NCBI RefSeq assembly: GCF_900112975.1
Contig: NZ_FONQ01000002.1
Location: 62,001 to 126,000, forward strand
DNA length: 64,000 nt
Source: Flavobacterium xueshanense
GTDB taxonomy: Bacteria; Bacteroidota; Bacteroidia; Flavobacteriales; Flavobacteriaceae
Direction: 5' to 3'
Shown here: in pieces, positions 1 through 8,994 of the stretch
Layout: every line of letters starts with the position of its first letter
How positions within the stretch are numbered: the stretch's first letter is position 1
Position numbers and translations under genes: made by a program
Notes under the pieces: model-generated
The model's input: the letters and a program-made list of their open reading frames with translations, nothing else
The model's database searches: none
Told to the model about the DNA's origin: nothing

Positions 1-2
1 GG

Positions 3-2585
3 ATATACTCCGGAAATCATAAAGAATTAGATGCCGATTTTATATTTTCAACCATCCAAACAATTTCTAGAGATTCACATTTAAAACAATTTAATCCAAA
101 TCATTTTGAATATATCGTAATTGATGAAACACATAGAGCAAGTGCTGAATCCTATCAAAAAATATTGAATTATTTCAATCCTAAGTTTTTATTAGGAATG
201 ACGGCAACACCCGAAAGAACAGATGGACTTGATGTTTTTAAGCTTTTTGATTACAACATAGCTTATGAAATACGTTTACACAGAGCATTAGAAGAAAAAA
301 TGCTTAGTCCATTTCATTATTATGGAGTTACAGATATAACGGTTGATGGAAAAATATTAGATGAAGATTTTAATTTCAATTTTCTCGTTTCTGAAGAACG
401 AATAGACCGAATAATTGAAAAAGCTAATATTTATGGTTGCGATAATGACAAAGTCCGTGGATTAATTTTTTGTTCCTCGAATAATGAATGTCTAGCTTTA
501 TCAAATGGTTTTAATCAACGAGGCTATAAAACTATTGCACTTTCAGGTGATAGTTCCGAAGAACAAAGAGCTCAATCAATAAAAAATCTTGAATCAAATG
601 AGAAAGAAAATCAATTGGATTATATATTCACTGTTGATATTTTCAATGAAGGTATTGATATTCCAAGTGTAAATCAAATAATAATGATTAGACCTACTCA
701 ATCTGCTATAGTCTTTATACAACAACTTGGACGTGGGCTAAGAAAGATTGACAATAAAGGATATTTAACGGTAATAGATTTTATTGGGAATTATAAAAAT
801 AATTTTTTGATTCCTATTGCATTGTATGGAGATACAACTTATAATAAAGATTCGATAAGAAAACTCATCTCAAGTGGCAGTGATTTAATCCCTGGAACAT
901 CTACAATCAATTTCGATCAAATTTCAAAAGAAAGAATATTTGAATCCATAAATTCTGCTAACATGACATTGAAAAGAGACTTGGTAAAGGACTATACTCT
1001 TTTGAAGTTTCAGTTGGGACGTATTCCTATGATGATCAACTTTTTAGAACATGGTTCTAGAGATCCGTTCCTGTATGTAAGATATTCAAAGTCATATTTA
1101 AATTTCGTGATAGAATTAGAAGATAATTTAAAATTGCATATTGACATCAGGGAAAAGAAACTTCTTGAGCTTTTTTCAAATGAAATCAATAATTCGAAAC
1201 GCATAGAAGAGAGTCTAATTTTAAAGCACTTAATTCATTCAAAAAAAATAGACATTGAAAATTTTAAATCCCAAATTAAAAAGGAATATGGATATTTAAT
1301 CTCTGACGAAACTATTGATTCTTCTTTAAATAATTTAAATTTTAAATTCATAACTGAAAACAAAGACAAGAAACTTGTTACAGTCAATAAAATTTATGGG
1401 TTTAGTATATTAGAAAAAGTAGGTGATAAAATTATTATTAATGAATCGTTCTCAAAAACTTTAAATAATTCAATCTTTTTTCAATTCTTAGAAGACAATA
1501 TTGACTACTCGATTAAAACATTTAATAAATTATTTAAGAAGAATAAATTCATTGAAGGCTTTGTCTTATATAGGAAATATTCAAGGAAGGATGTTTTTAG
1601 AATATTAAATTGGGAAAGTAATCCTTTAGCACAAAATGTTGGTGGATATTTGATTAATTCAGACAAAACAAATTGCCCTATTTTTGTAAATTATCATAAG
1701 GAAAAAAGTATTTCTAGCACTACTAAATACGAAGATCGTTTTATAAGTAATTCAGAATTTGAATGGATGTCTAAATCAAAACGCACTTTAAATAGTCCTG
1801 ATGTTAAATCAATACTAAATCACAAAAGCGAGTTGCGTTTACCTTTATTTATTAAAAAAAACAATGATGAAGGGACAGAATTCTATTTTATGGGAGATAT
1901 GAAACCTACAGAAAACGGATTTGTCCAAACTACTATTCCTGATGATAACGGAAAACTAGTATCTGTAGTTAAAATTAACTTTACAATGAATCATCCTGTT
2001 GAAGATTCGATCTACGAATATTTGACAAATGGTAAAGATATAGAATTAAATTCACAAGAAATCATTGAACCAATACCTGTTGTTGAAATCAATTTATCTC
2101 CTTTTAGAGTCTTACCTTCCGATGAAATTAATCAATATGTAAATTGCATTCCATTATACGATATTAAAGCAGCTGCCGGTAATTTTAGTGACTTGCAAAT
2201 TAATGAGGAAACTGAATGGATTGAATTAAGCAAACCTTTTAAATATAATTCAGATTATTTTGTTTGCAAAGTAATTGGAGAGTCAATGAATAAAATAATC
2301 CCAAGCAATTCTTGGTGCCTATTTAAAAAAGACACAGGTGGCTCTAGAAATGGAAAAATTGTCTTAGTTCATCAAAGTAACATTCAAGATTCCGATTTCG
2401 GAAGAGGTTTCACAGTGAAATCATACGAAAGTAAAAAAAGTATAACGGAAGAAATCTGGTCACATAATTCTATAATATTAAAACCACAATCATATAACCC
2501 TACTTTCAAAAGCATCGTATTAGTAGATGATGATGATTTGATTGATTTAAAAGTAATAGGGCTTTTTGTAGAGGTCTTAAATTAA
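3..2585 (+). CDS. SF2 DEAD/DEAH-type helicase with DUF3427 and C-terminal S24 peptidase-like domain (5' partial)
   Basis: The reading frame is open from the first bases, so the N-terminus lies outside the window. The visible part starts just before a helicase motif II (IDETHRA), then motif III-like GMTATPERTDG, and a second RecA lobe with FNEGIDIPS and QQLGRGLRK (motifs V and VI). A middle region matches DUF3427 (TKYEDRF, then LPLFIKKNNDEGTEFYFMG). The last 150 residues resemble LexA/UmuD-type S24 domains. Numbering from the internal Leu codon at 165, the nucleophile would be Ser707 in VIGESMNK and the general base Lys752 in FTVKSY. Family knowledge: DUF3427 helicases often carry an N-terminal PLD-type nuclease, but that part cannot be seen here. 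A role in DNA damage response or phage defence is inference. A terminator follows the stop directly. Confidence 0.85.
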   Translation: MYSGNHKELDADFIFSTIQTISRDSHLKQFNPNHFEYIVIDETHRASAESYQKILNYFNPKFLLGMTATPERTDGLDVFKLFDYNIAYEIRLHRALEEKMLSPFHYYGVTDITVDGKILDEDFNFNFLVSEERIDRIIEKANIYGCDNDKVRGLIFCSSNNECLALSNGFNQRGYKTIALSGDSSEEQRAQSIKNLESNEKENQLDYIFTVDIFNEGIDIPSVNQIIMIRPTQSAIVFIQQLGRGLRKIDNKGYLTVIDFIGNYKNNFLIPIALYGDTTYNKDSIRKLISSGSDLIPGTSTINFDQISKERIFESINSANMTLKRDLVKDYTLLKFQLGRIPMMINFLEHGSRDPFLYVRYSKSYLNFVIELEDNLKLHIDIREKKLLELFSNEINNSKRIEESLILKHLIHSKKIDIENFKSQIKKEYGYLISDETIDSSLNNLNFKFITENKDKKLVTVNKIYGFSILEKVGDKIIINESFSKTLNNSIFFQFLEDNIDYSIKTFNKLFKKNKFIEGFVLYRKYSRKDVFRILNWESNPLAQNVGGYLINSDKTNCPIFVNYHKEKSISSTTKYEDRFISNSEFEWMSKSKRTLNSPDVKSILNHKSELRLPLFIKKNNDEGTEFYFMGDMKPTENGFVQTTIPDDNGKLVSVVKINFTMNHPVEDSIYEYLTNGKDIELNSQEIIEPIPVVEINLSPFRVLPSDEINQYVNCIPLYDIKAAAGNFSDLQINEETEWIELSKPFKYNSDYFVCKVIGESMNKIIPSNSWCLFKKDTGGSRNGKIVLVHQSNIQDSDFGRGFTVKSYESKKSITEEIWSHNSIILKPQSYNPTFKSIVLVDDDDLIDLKVIGLFVEVLN

Positions 2586-2598
2586 CAAAATTGTCACA

Positions 2599-2630
2599 AA
2601 AAAACGCTACTCTTTCGAATAGCGTTTTTT
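2599..2630 (+). terminator. Intrinsic terminator after the helicase gene
   Basis: An 11-base stem (AAAAAACGCTA with TAGCGTTTTTT) encloses a 10-base loop and ends in a T-run on the plus strand, 14 bases past the helicase stop. The same stem and the same loop (CTCTTTCGAA) recur at 6572-6597, and a truncated copy lies at 5206-5229. Confidence 0.85.
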
Positions 2631-2658
2631 GAATTTCTTATCAATTTATGATGTGAAT

Positions 2659-2808
2659 GCTTTGCCACGTACCTCGCAACTCCTCGCATTGACAATCGTC
2701 TGGAGAATCGAATGCCCTAGCCCTGATAGCAGTGAAAATCCTTTTTCTTAACGCTGTCAGGGTTTTGAACCCTGACAGCGTTGAAAAAGATTGTAACGGA
2801 TAGCAGGA
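2659..2808 (+). repeat. Dispersed hairpin repeat, copy 1
   Basis: The core at 2719-2808 starts AGCCCTGATAGCAGTG and ends AACGGATAGCAGGA. Between these flanks is a perfect 15-base inverted repeat (2750-2764 with 2768-2782, loop TTG). A module resembling TTGCCACGTACCTCGCAA (2662-2679) lies upstream; in copy 2 the related module is downstream. Other copies are at 20471-20599, 43581-43652 and 57464-57641. The copy fills most of the 303-base gap between the helicase and the prolyl oligopeptidase. Short CTGAA/TTCAG palindromes follow at 2816-2858. Confidence 0.8.
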
Positions 2809-2888
2809 AATAGCTCCTGAAAAAAATTCAGTATAAATTCAGAATAAATCCTGAAATATCCGGTGGCGTCGGGACAGAATAATCCCTA

Positions 2889-5036
2889 TTATTCCAACTC
2901 TGGCAATAACACCACTCCCATATTATACAAGGTAAAGGCCTGAATATCGACATTTTCCTGAATGGTCGCCGCAACGGACTTTCCGGCGCCGTGTCCTGCA
3001 TTGATGTCAATACGGATTAGGGTTGGATTTGTTCCGGTTTGTTTTTCCTGTAATTCGGCAGCAAACTTGAAACTGTGTGCCGGCACTACTCTATCATCGT
3101 GATCGCCCGTCGTTACCATCGTCGCCGGATATTGTATCCCTTTTTGTATGTTGTGTACGGGAGAATAACCTTTGATGTAGTTGAACATTTCCTTGCTGTC
3201 CTGCGCCGTTCCGTAATCATACGCCCAACCTGCTCCTGCTGTAAAGGTGTGGTAGCGCAACATGTCCATCACTCCCACTGCCGGCAAAGCAACTTTCATC
3301 AAATCCGGACGTTGCGTCATGGTAGCACCCACTAGCAATCCTCCGTTTGACCCACCACGAATGGCCAGGTATTGTGAAGACGTATATTTCTGAGCAATCA
3401 AATATTCAGCTGCTGCGATGAAATCATCAAATACATTTTGTTTTTGCATTTTGGTCCCGGCATCGTGCCATTTTTTCCCGTATTCGCCACCACCACGTAA
3501 ATTTGGCACGGCATAAACGCCTCCGTTTTCCATCCAAACGGCATTGGCAATACTGAAACTTGGTGTCAAACTCACGTTAAACCCTCCATAACCATACAAC
3601 ATGGTTTGATTTGTCCCGTCGAGCTTCAATCCTTTTTTGTGGGTGATAATCATCGGGATTTTGGTTCCGTCTTTAGAGGTATAAAACACTTGTTTGGACT
3701 CGTATTTCTCACTGTCAAAATCTACTTTTGGTTTTTGATACACCGCTGAAGTTCCGGTTTGTGGTTCGAATGAAAAAGTAGAACCCGGTGTAATGTAATT
3801 CGTGAAGGAATAATACAATGTTTTCTCTTTTTTCTTTCCGCCAAAACCACCGGCGGTTCCTACGCCCGGCAATTTAATTTCACGCAGCAGTTTTCCGGAA
3901 TAATCGTATTGTTTTACTACTGAAACGGCATCTTTCATATAATTAGCAAAGAAATACCCGCCACCTGTTGAAGGAGACAACACATTCTCAGTTTCTGGAA
4001 TAAAATCTTTCCAGTTTTCCGGTTTCGGGTTGTTGACATCCACGGTAACGATGCGTTTGTTGGGCGCATTCCAGTCGGTTTCTATGAATAATTTTCCACC
4101 TTCGTTTTCAATGATGTTGTTGTCGCTCTTGAAATTATCCACAATCGTCACAATAGGACTGTTGGGCTTTGTCAAGTCTTTGATGTATAATTCGTTTCCA
4201 TACGTAGAATTTGACGCGGTGATAACTAAATAACGATCATCTTCCGTAACTCCACCACCTACGTATCGGCGTTTTTGGTCGGCACCAAAAACCACTTGGT
4301 CCTGTTTTTGTGCGGTTCCCAACTTGTGGAAATACAATTTATGCTGATCGGTTTTCGCCGATAATTCGCTTCCTTTTGGTTTGTCATAACTGGAATAGTA
4401 GAATCCTTCATTTGCTTTCCAAGACACACCGCTGAATTTTACATCGACTATAGTGTCTTCGATAATTTTTTGAGTGATGGCATCCATGATAATAACTTTT
4501 CTCCAGTCGCTTCCCCCCTCTGAAATGGCATAGGCTACTTTAGAACCGTCTTTGGAAAAATCCAAGCCGCCAAGCGAAGTAGTTCCGTCTTTAGAAAACG
4601 TATTGGGATCCAAGAACACCTTTTCGGTTCCTTTGGCATCTTTTCTGTACAACACCGATTGATTTTGCAAACCGTTATTTTTATAATAATATGTGAAATT
4701 TCCTTCTTTGAAAGGCGCTCCTATTTTTTCATAATTCCACAGTTTTTCCATCCTTGCTTTCAGTACATCACGAAACGGAATTTGAGCTAAATAACCATAG
4801 GTCACTTCGTTTTGGGCTTTTACCCAGGCACCGGTTTCCACTGATTTGTCGTCTTCGAGCCAGCGGTATGGATCCGGAAGTTTAGTATCGAAATACACAT
4901 CCACGGTTTCCCCTTTATTTGTGACAGGATAGGTTATGGGTTTTGGATTTGGATTTTGGCCAAAAGTCGCCATTGCAGATGATACAGCCATTATTAAAAA
5001 AGTGTTTTTCATATGTTGATATTTATTGTTTTTCAT
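2889..5036 (-). CDS. Prolyl oligopeptidase (family S9A), secreted
   Basis: Serine peptidase that cleaves short peptides after proline. It has a signal peptide ([19 protein letters not shown]), a seven-bladed propeller region with DPYRWLEDD and IPFRD near its start, and a C-terminal alpha/beta hydrolase domain. The catalytic triad is visible: Ser563 in [13 protein letters not shown], Asp in GDHDDRVVP and His in NAGHGAGKS. The 715-residue length is normal. From memory it strongly resembles the known prolyl endopeptidase of Elizabethkingia (formerly Flavobacterium) meningoseptica. A second ATG at 5012 gives a cleaner signal peptide and may be the true start. The promoter is probably at 5151-5180, leaving a leader of about 110 bases that contains a short open frame overlapping this start. 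Confidence 0.95.
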   Translation of the reverse strand: MKNNKYQHMKNTFLIMAVSSAMATFGQNPNPKPITYPVTNKGETVDVYFDTKLPDPYRWLEDDKSVETGAWVKAQNEVTYGYLAQIPFRDVLKARMEKLWNYEKIGAPFKEGNFTYYYKNNGLQNQSVLYRKDAKGTEKVFLDPNTFSKDGTTSLGGLDFSKDGSKVAYAISEGGSDWRKVIIMDAITQKIIEDTIVDVKFSGVSWKANEGFYYSSYDKPKGSELSAKTDQHKLYFHKLGTAQKQDQVVFGADQKRRYVGGGVTEDDRYLVITASNSTYGNELYIKDLTKPNSPIVTIVDNFKSDNNIIENEGGKLFIETDWNAPNKRIVTVDVNNPKPENWKDFIPETENVLSPSTGGGYFFANYMKDAVSVVKQYDYSGKLLREIKLPGVGTAGGFGGKKKEKTLYYSFTNYITPGSTFSFEPQTGTSAVYQKPKVDFDSEKYESKQVFYTSKDGTKIPMIITHKKGLKLDGTNQTMLYGYGGFNVSLTPSFSIANAVWMENGGVYAVPNLRGGGEYGKKWHDAGTKMQKQNVFDDFIAAAEYLIAQKYTSSQYLAIRGGSNGGLLVGATMTQRPDLMKVALPAVGVMDMLRYHTFTAGAGWAYDYGTAQDSKEMFNYIKGYSPVHNIQKGIQYPATMVTTGDHDDRVVPAHSFKFAAELQEKQTGTNPTLIRIDINAGHGAGKSVAATIQENVDIQAFTLYNMGVVLLPELE

Positions 5037-5124
5037 CGGTCATTTGTAATTGTTTCACCTGTTCGTTATGCTCGAGTCGCATATCATCATTGGGGTTTTC
5101 GACCCAATTACCGTCATGCTCATT
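5023..5124 (-). other. Short open frame overlapping the prolyl oligopeptidase start
   Basis: A 33-codon frame bounded by stops ends with TAA inside the first codons of the peptidase gene. Its translation is charged and protein-like (EHDGNWVENPNDDMRLEHNE, then [12 protein letters not shown]). Its only in-frame Met is at codon 15. An ATG just upstream would enter this frame if one A were missing from an AAA run (ATGAAATGAG), so it may be a frameshifted small gene, a gene tail, or a leader peptide. I do not recognise it. Confidence 0.35.
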
Positions 5125-5150
5125 TCATTAGATTCTGTTTTAGGTTGTTA

Positions 5151-5180
5151 CAAAAATAGGGAAAATAGTTAGTCTTGTAA
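5151..5180 (-). promoter_or_regulatory. Bacteroidetes-type promoter for the prolyl oligopeptidase
   Basis: On the minus strand TATTTTTG (5158-5151) matches TAnnTTTG, with TTA 19 bases upstream (5180-5178) in place of the usual TTG. It lies about 115 bases before the peptidase ATG. Confidence 0.5.
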
Positions 5181-5205
5181 CGGTGAGAAAGTCTTAAATA
5201 AAACT

Positions 5206-5229
5206 AAAAAACGCTACTCTTTCGAATAG
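5206..5229. repeat. Truncated copy of the CGCTA/TAGCG terminator element
   Basis: Twenty-four bases are identical to the left stem, the loop and the first bases of the right stem of the terminator at 2599-2630, then the sequence diverges (AATAGGATTTG instead of AATAGCGTTTT). It can no longer form the full stem. It lies in the 424-base gap between the prolyl oligopeptidase and the DUF1016 gene, which otherwise holds the peptidase promoter, the palindrome at 5335-5361 and no convincing gene. Confidence 0.7.
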
Positions 5230-5334
5230 GATTTGGGATGAATGAGATTGCTACTATTTTTTTCTTACCACGAATTGCTCGAATTATGCTCTAATTATGG
5301 TTTTGGTTAGAGTTGTGGATTTCAGAACTAATAC

Positions 5335-5361
5335 AATTGTGTCCGCACTGCGGACATAATT
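5335..5361. repeat. 27-base palindrome matching one inside the DUF1016 gene
   Basis: Arms AATTGTGTCCGCA and TGCGGACATAATT surround a single C, with 12 of 13 positions pairing. The core GTCCGCA-n-TGCGGAC is identical to the palindrome at 6178-6206 inside the adjacent gene. This copy lies 100 bases beyond that gene's 3' end. Confidence 0.75.
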
Positions 5362-5460
5362 CAAACTAGCCCACAGAAGCCGCTTACTGAACTGATTTAC
5401 AGTGGTTTTGCAGGTAGATGATTCTCATCTTCAACTCAATATTTTTGTGCAGACGTTAGA

Positions 5461-6474
5461 TTATTCACTCTCTTTTCCTTGCTCAAAATTCTGTAATTCA
5501 ATATTCATAGCTTCCAACAACTGTTGTTCCGTTGGCAGGTATAATTTATATTGACTGGCTACAATATTTTTTTCGTTTTCCGGCAGCGTGAATTTCACGA
5601 CACCTTCATTTTTATTGGCACAAAGCAAAATACCAATAGTTGGATTTTCACGAGGCAGTTTTTCTACTCGGTCGTAATAATTGACATACATCTGTAGTTG
5701 ACCAATATCCTGATGCGTGAGTTTATCTGTCTTGATTTCGATAATGACGAAGCATTGTAATATTCGATTATAAAAAACTAAATCTGTAAAAAATTCATCG
5801 CCGTCAATGTGTATTCTTTTTTGTCTCGCGACAAATGAAAAACCATTTCCCAGTTCCAATAAAAAATCTTGCAAATGCGTAATTATTGCGCTTTCTAAAT
5901 CTCTTTCGTAATAAGCCGCTTCCCGTTTTAGTCCCAAAAATTCTAAATACATCGGGTCTTTTATAATCTCTTTAGCATCCGAAGGCAGTTTTTCATTTTT
6001 AGCTACAGCAAGTACGCTTTCTTTATCATTGCTGATTAAAAGGCGTTCGTATAAGCTACTGTTGATTTGACGTTCGAGTTGTCTTGATGTCCAATTATTC
6101 TTTACACTTTCCGCAACATAAAACTCTCTTTTATATTGATTGTCAATTGTCAAAAGGAATTTATATTGTGTCCAACTCAATTGCGTCCGCAGTGCGGACG
6201 CAATTGGAAACATTCGATAAAACTGTCGGTATCTCTCTAATTGCCTCACTGAAAAACCACTTCCATATTCTGGTTGTAATTGTTGCGAAAGAAATTTAAT
6301 TAAATACGTTCCATAGACCGCACGTTCCTTTCCGTCTTGTTCTTCCAAGAAAATACGTTGCCCAATATACCAATACATCAAGGTTCTTTCATTGTCCACC
6401 GCTTTAATCGCTTTGTCTTTCGAAGCTGCTATAATGGCTTTAATATCAGGAATTACAGATTGGTTTTGTAGCAT
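5461..6474 (-). CDS. DUF1016 / YhcG-family PDDEXK nuclease-domain protein
   Basis: A 337-residue protein with the two-part DUF1016 architecture: an N-terminal helical region (YWYIGQRI; FSVRQLERYRQFYRMFP; LSWTQYKFLL; REFYVAESVKNNWTSRQLER) and a C-terminal PDDEXK nuclease core with Asp in FFTDLVFYN and the E-x-K motif in FVIIEIKT, followed by GQLQMYVNYYD. Family knowledge: DUF1016 proteins are common accessory genes, sometimes near restriction systems; their substrate is poorly defined. It appears monocistronic. Codons for the stretch IASALRTQL are made of a perfect 29-base palindrome (6178-6206), which is unusual for coding DNA. Confidence 0.9.
   Translation of the reverse strand: MLQNQSVIPDIKAIIAASKDKAIKAVDNERTLMYWYIGQRIFLEEQDGKERAVYGTYLIKFLSQQLQPEYGSGFSVRQLERYRQFYRMFPIASALRTQLSWTQYKFLLTIDNQYKREFYVAESVKNNWTSRQLERQINSSLYERLLISNDKESVLAVAKNEKLPSDAKEIIKDPMYLEFLGLKREAAYYERDLESAIITHLQDFLLELGNGFSFVARQKRIHIDGDEFFTDLVFYNRILQCFVIIEIKTDKLTHQDIGQLQMYVNYYDRVEKLPRENPTIGILLCANKNEGVVKFTLPENEKNIVASQYKLYLPTEQQLLEAMNIELQNFEQGKESE
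6178..6206. repeat. Perfect 29-base palindrome within the DUF1016 coding sequence
   Basis: Arms CAATTGCGTCCGCA and TGCGGACGCAATTG pair at all 14 positions around one central base. The element is in frame and encodes part of a conserved stretch just before LSWTQY. A near copy is at 5335-5361. Confidence 0.9.
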
Positions 6475-6571
6475 TATTATTTTGGTTTATATAATTCATT
6501 CGATTCTGTACACAATAATACGAAAAAAGCACTGAAACAGTAATAAATGCTTTTTGTTCTTAAACCAAAAA

Positions 6572-6597
6572 AAACGCTACTCTTTCGAATAGCGTTT
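6572..6597 (-). terminator. Intrinsic terminator after the TonB receptor gene
   Basis: Stem AAACGCTA/TAGCGTTT with loop CTCTTTCGAA. On the minus strand it is followed by a run of eight T. It lies 26 bases past the receptor stop and repeats the element at 2599-2630, loop included. Confidence 0.85.
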
Positions 6598-6623
6598 CTT
6601 GGTTTTTTTCGCAAGCAAATAAA

Positions 6624-8861
6624 TTACAAATTAAAATTCACACCCAAAACGATGTTTCTTCCAATGTTTGGAATACCATCTGTTTTTAGGCGAGAAAGAT
6701 GCGCAATGTATCTTTTATCAAATAAATTATTCCCGTTGATGTTAACATCAAAAGCGGTTTTACCCAGTTTTACAGTTCCGCCAAAACCTAAATTCACTAA
6801 GTTATATCCATTTGATTCTGTTTCAAAACCGCTTACATTTTTTTGATTGAACGTACTGGAAACATTTAAGGTTGCAAAACCATCTTCTAACCAGTTTTTG
6901 ATTTTGAATTCGGTTCTAATGGTGTTGTTCCAATTGTTAGCCGGGATTAACGGTAAGTAATCTCCGTTTTGCTTCTCGCCGGTTACAGTTTCCAAACTCG
7001 TTTCAAAATGCAACCAATCCAATGGATGCGGATGAAAATGCAGTCCGATTTCGCCTCCATACAATTTAGCGTTATTCTGAATATAATCAAAAACAGCGTT
7101 CTCTGCAACCATTTCTCCAGTTGGTGAGGTGTAGATATAATTGTTGATATGATTGTAAAATCCGTTTACAAAAAACTCAAAATGATCCGTTTTGTATTCT
7201 AAATTTAAATCCGTTTGCACATTTTGCTCGGTTTCTAAATCGCTATTTCCTACTTCATAGCGATTCGTTCCTTCATGAACTCCATTAGAAGTTAATTCGG
7301 CTAAATTTGGCGCTCTAAATCCTGAAGCTACATTCAAACGCAACGTCAAATCATCGGCCAGATTGGTTTTGTAACCCAACGATGCATTAAAACTGTCGTA
7401 CGATTTATTAATGGCTTCAAAGGAACCTTCTTCGCCTGCGATTCCTTGTGCATCCGTAATAATATTTCTATTATCGAAACGCAAACCGGCTTGCAACACA
7501 TTCGTATTCCACTCATAATTAGCGGTCCCAAAAACACCAAAATCATTGGTAACCGCATCCGGAATTAAATATTCTTCCCCTGAATTTGTATTGGTTTGGT
7601 GCATTCCCTGAACTCCAACAATGGTTTCTATTTTTCCCATTTTTGGTAGATGGTATTTTGCATTATAATTGAATGTCTTTAATTTCATGTGTAAAACCGC
7701 CACCTCGCTGTCTTCAAACTCGCTTCGATCATTGGCAATATACCCTAAGTCGACATCCAACTTTGATTTTTCGAAAAAGAAAACATTGTTTATACTCAAC
7801 AAATGATTAAAAATTCCTTGTTTTGGAAAACCAGTTTTCTTGCTAGACGTTTGCTCCGCAATTCCATCTTCTGGAATTCCTAAATCTAATTCATTGTAAT
7901 TGTAACGCAGTACACTTGAGAATTTGGCATTGCTGTAGCCAACTCCTGTTTTGAAATCGGTTTCATTGTAACGGGTATTTGTCACTCGGTCACCATCGGC
8001 ACCCGAGGTCGAAGACCGAACTGGCGAAGCACTTTTATAATCAGAATGGGTGTTGTAACTTCCCCGAGCCATGAATTTCCAATTATCTGTGGAGGTTTTC
8101 AAACCCAAAGAGGAATTGCTTCCCGCGGTATTCGAGAAATATTTTTGACTGAAGTTTGTTTTAAAAGTATTCGCATCAGCAAATTTTTCGGGGTTAAAAT
8201 ACAAAACGCCTCCCAAAGCATCGGAACCGTACAATAAAGAAGCCGGTCCTTTAATCACCTCAACACTTTCTATTCCAGAATCGTTCAATCCCAAACCGTG
8301 TTCGTCACCAAACTGTTGGTTTTCTATTCGAACGCCTTGCGAATACACCAAAACACGATTGCCGCTCAAACCACGAATTACCGGTTTCCCAATGGACGTT
8401 CCGGTAGAAACCTGAGAAACTCCGGGAATAGTCGCCAATCCTTCAATTAAAGTGGCAGTTCCTTTCCGTTGTAAATTTTTGATGCTTTCGTGCTCCACTT
8501 TCATTACATTTTGCGATTGTATTTTATTGAAAGCGGTTGAAACAATAACTTCATCCATTTCGAAAATTGCTTCCTCAAGGATAACATCAAGTGTGGTTTC
8601 GTTTTGAAGACTGTTTATGGTTTTATTTTGGGTTGCAAATCCTAAGAAAGTAAAGCTGATTTTTACGTTTCTATTTGGAAGATTTGAAAATGCATATTTT
8701 CCGTTTTCATCTGTTGTGGTTCCTTTATGCAATTCTGATGCATATACTGAAACACCCTTTATGGGTTGGTTCCTTAAATCGGTTACGGTTCCCGAAAGAG
8801 TATTTTGCGCTTGAAGCATTGCCGAAAACCCCAAGAATAGGGCTATAATAAATTTTTTCAT
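6624..8861 (-). CDS. TonB-dependent outer-membrane receptor
   Basis: A 745-residue outer-membrane transporter. It has a signal peptide (MKKFIIALFLGFSAMLQAQ), a carboxypeptidase-like regulatory domain at about residues 20-105 (GTVTDLRNQPIKGVSVYASE), a plug domain with RGLSGNRVLVYSQGVRIENQ, GLGLNDSGIESVEVIKGPAS and LLYGSDALGGVLYF, then a beta-barrel with LRLNVASGFRAPNLAEL and a terminal NIVLGVNFNL ending in an aromatic-free Leu. The substrate is not evident. The small protein with HQHHKLDHCYVC encoded upstream (128-base gap) suggests a metal, possibly zinc or copper, but that is inference. A strong terminator follows. Confidence 0.93.
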   Translation of the reverse strand: MKKFIIALFLGFSAMLQAQNTLSGTVTDLRNQPIKGVSVYASELHKGTTTDENGKYAFSNLPNRNVKISFTFLGFATQNKTINSLQNETTLDVILEEAIFEMDEVIVSTAFNKIQSQNVMKVEHESIKNLQRKGTATLIEGLATIPGVSQVSTGTSIGKPVIRGLSGNRVLVYSQGVRIENQQFGDEHGLGLNDSGIESVEVIKGPASLLYGSDALGGVLYFNPEKFADANTFKTNFSQKYFSNTAGSNSSLGLKTSTDNWKFMARGSYNTHSDYKSASPVRSSTSGADGDRVTNTRYNETDFKTGVGYSNAKFSSVLRYNYNELDLGIPEDGIAEQTSSKKTGFPKQGIFNHLLSINNVFFFEKSKLDVDLGYIANDRSEFEDSEVAVLHMKLKTFNYNAKYHLPKMGKIETIVGVQGMHQTNTNSGEEYLIPDAVTNDFGVFGTANYEWNTNVLQAGLRFDNRNIITDAQGIAGEEGSFEAINKSYDSFNASLGYKTNLADDLTLRLNVASGFRAPNLAELTSNGVHEGTNRYEVGNSDLETEQNVQTDLNLEYKTDHFEFFVNGFYNHINNYIYTSPTGEMVAENAVFDYIQNNAKLYGGEIGLHFHPHPLDWLHFETSLETVTGEKQNGDYLPLIPANNWNNTIRTEFKIKNWLEDGFATLNVSSTFNQKNVSGFETESNGYNLVNLGFGGTVKLGKTAFDVNINGNNLFDKRYIAHLSRLKTDGIPNIGRNIVLGVNFNL

Positions 8862-8894
8862 TGAAAATGATTGTATAGTTTTTCCTCTCCCCAG

Positions 8895-8913
8895 CCCTCT
8901 CCAAAGGAGAGGG
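8895..8913. repeat. GC-rich 8-base hairpin upstream of the TonB receptor
   Basis: Perfect inverted repeat CCCTCTCC-AAA-GGAGAGGG in otherwise A+T-rich intergenic DNA, 33 bases upstream of the receptor ATG. No T-run follows on either strand, so it is not a standard terminator. Confidence 0.6.
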
Positions 8914-8956
8914 AGCCGAGACCGGAATTATTTAGTAAATAAAACGTGTAAAAAGT

Positions 8957-8994
8957 GCTGAAATAAATTCAGCAGAAGCTGAAATAAATTCAGC
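8957..8994. repeat. Tandem pair of identical 17-base hairpins
   Basis: The palindrome GCTGAAATAAATTCAGC occurs at 8957-8973 and again at 8978-8994, separated by AGAA. The second copy overlaps the stop codon of the small Cys/His protein gene. Related CTGAA-A/T-TTCAG palindromes occur at 2816-2832 and 10662-10677. Confidence 0.8.

Noticed and set aside
8957-8994. Tandem hairpins as a transcription terminator
   Set aside because: Stems are short and no T-run follows on either strand.
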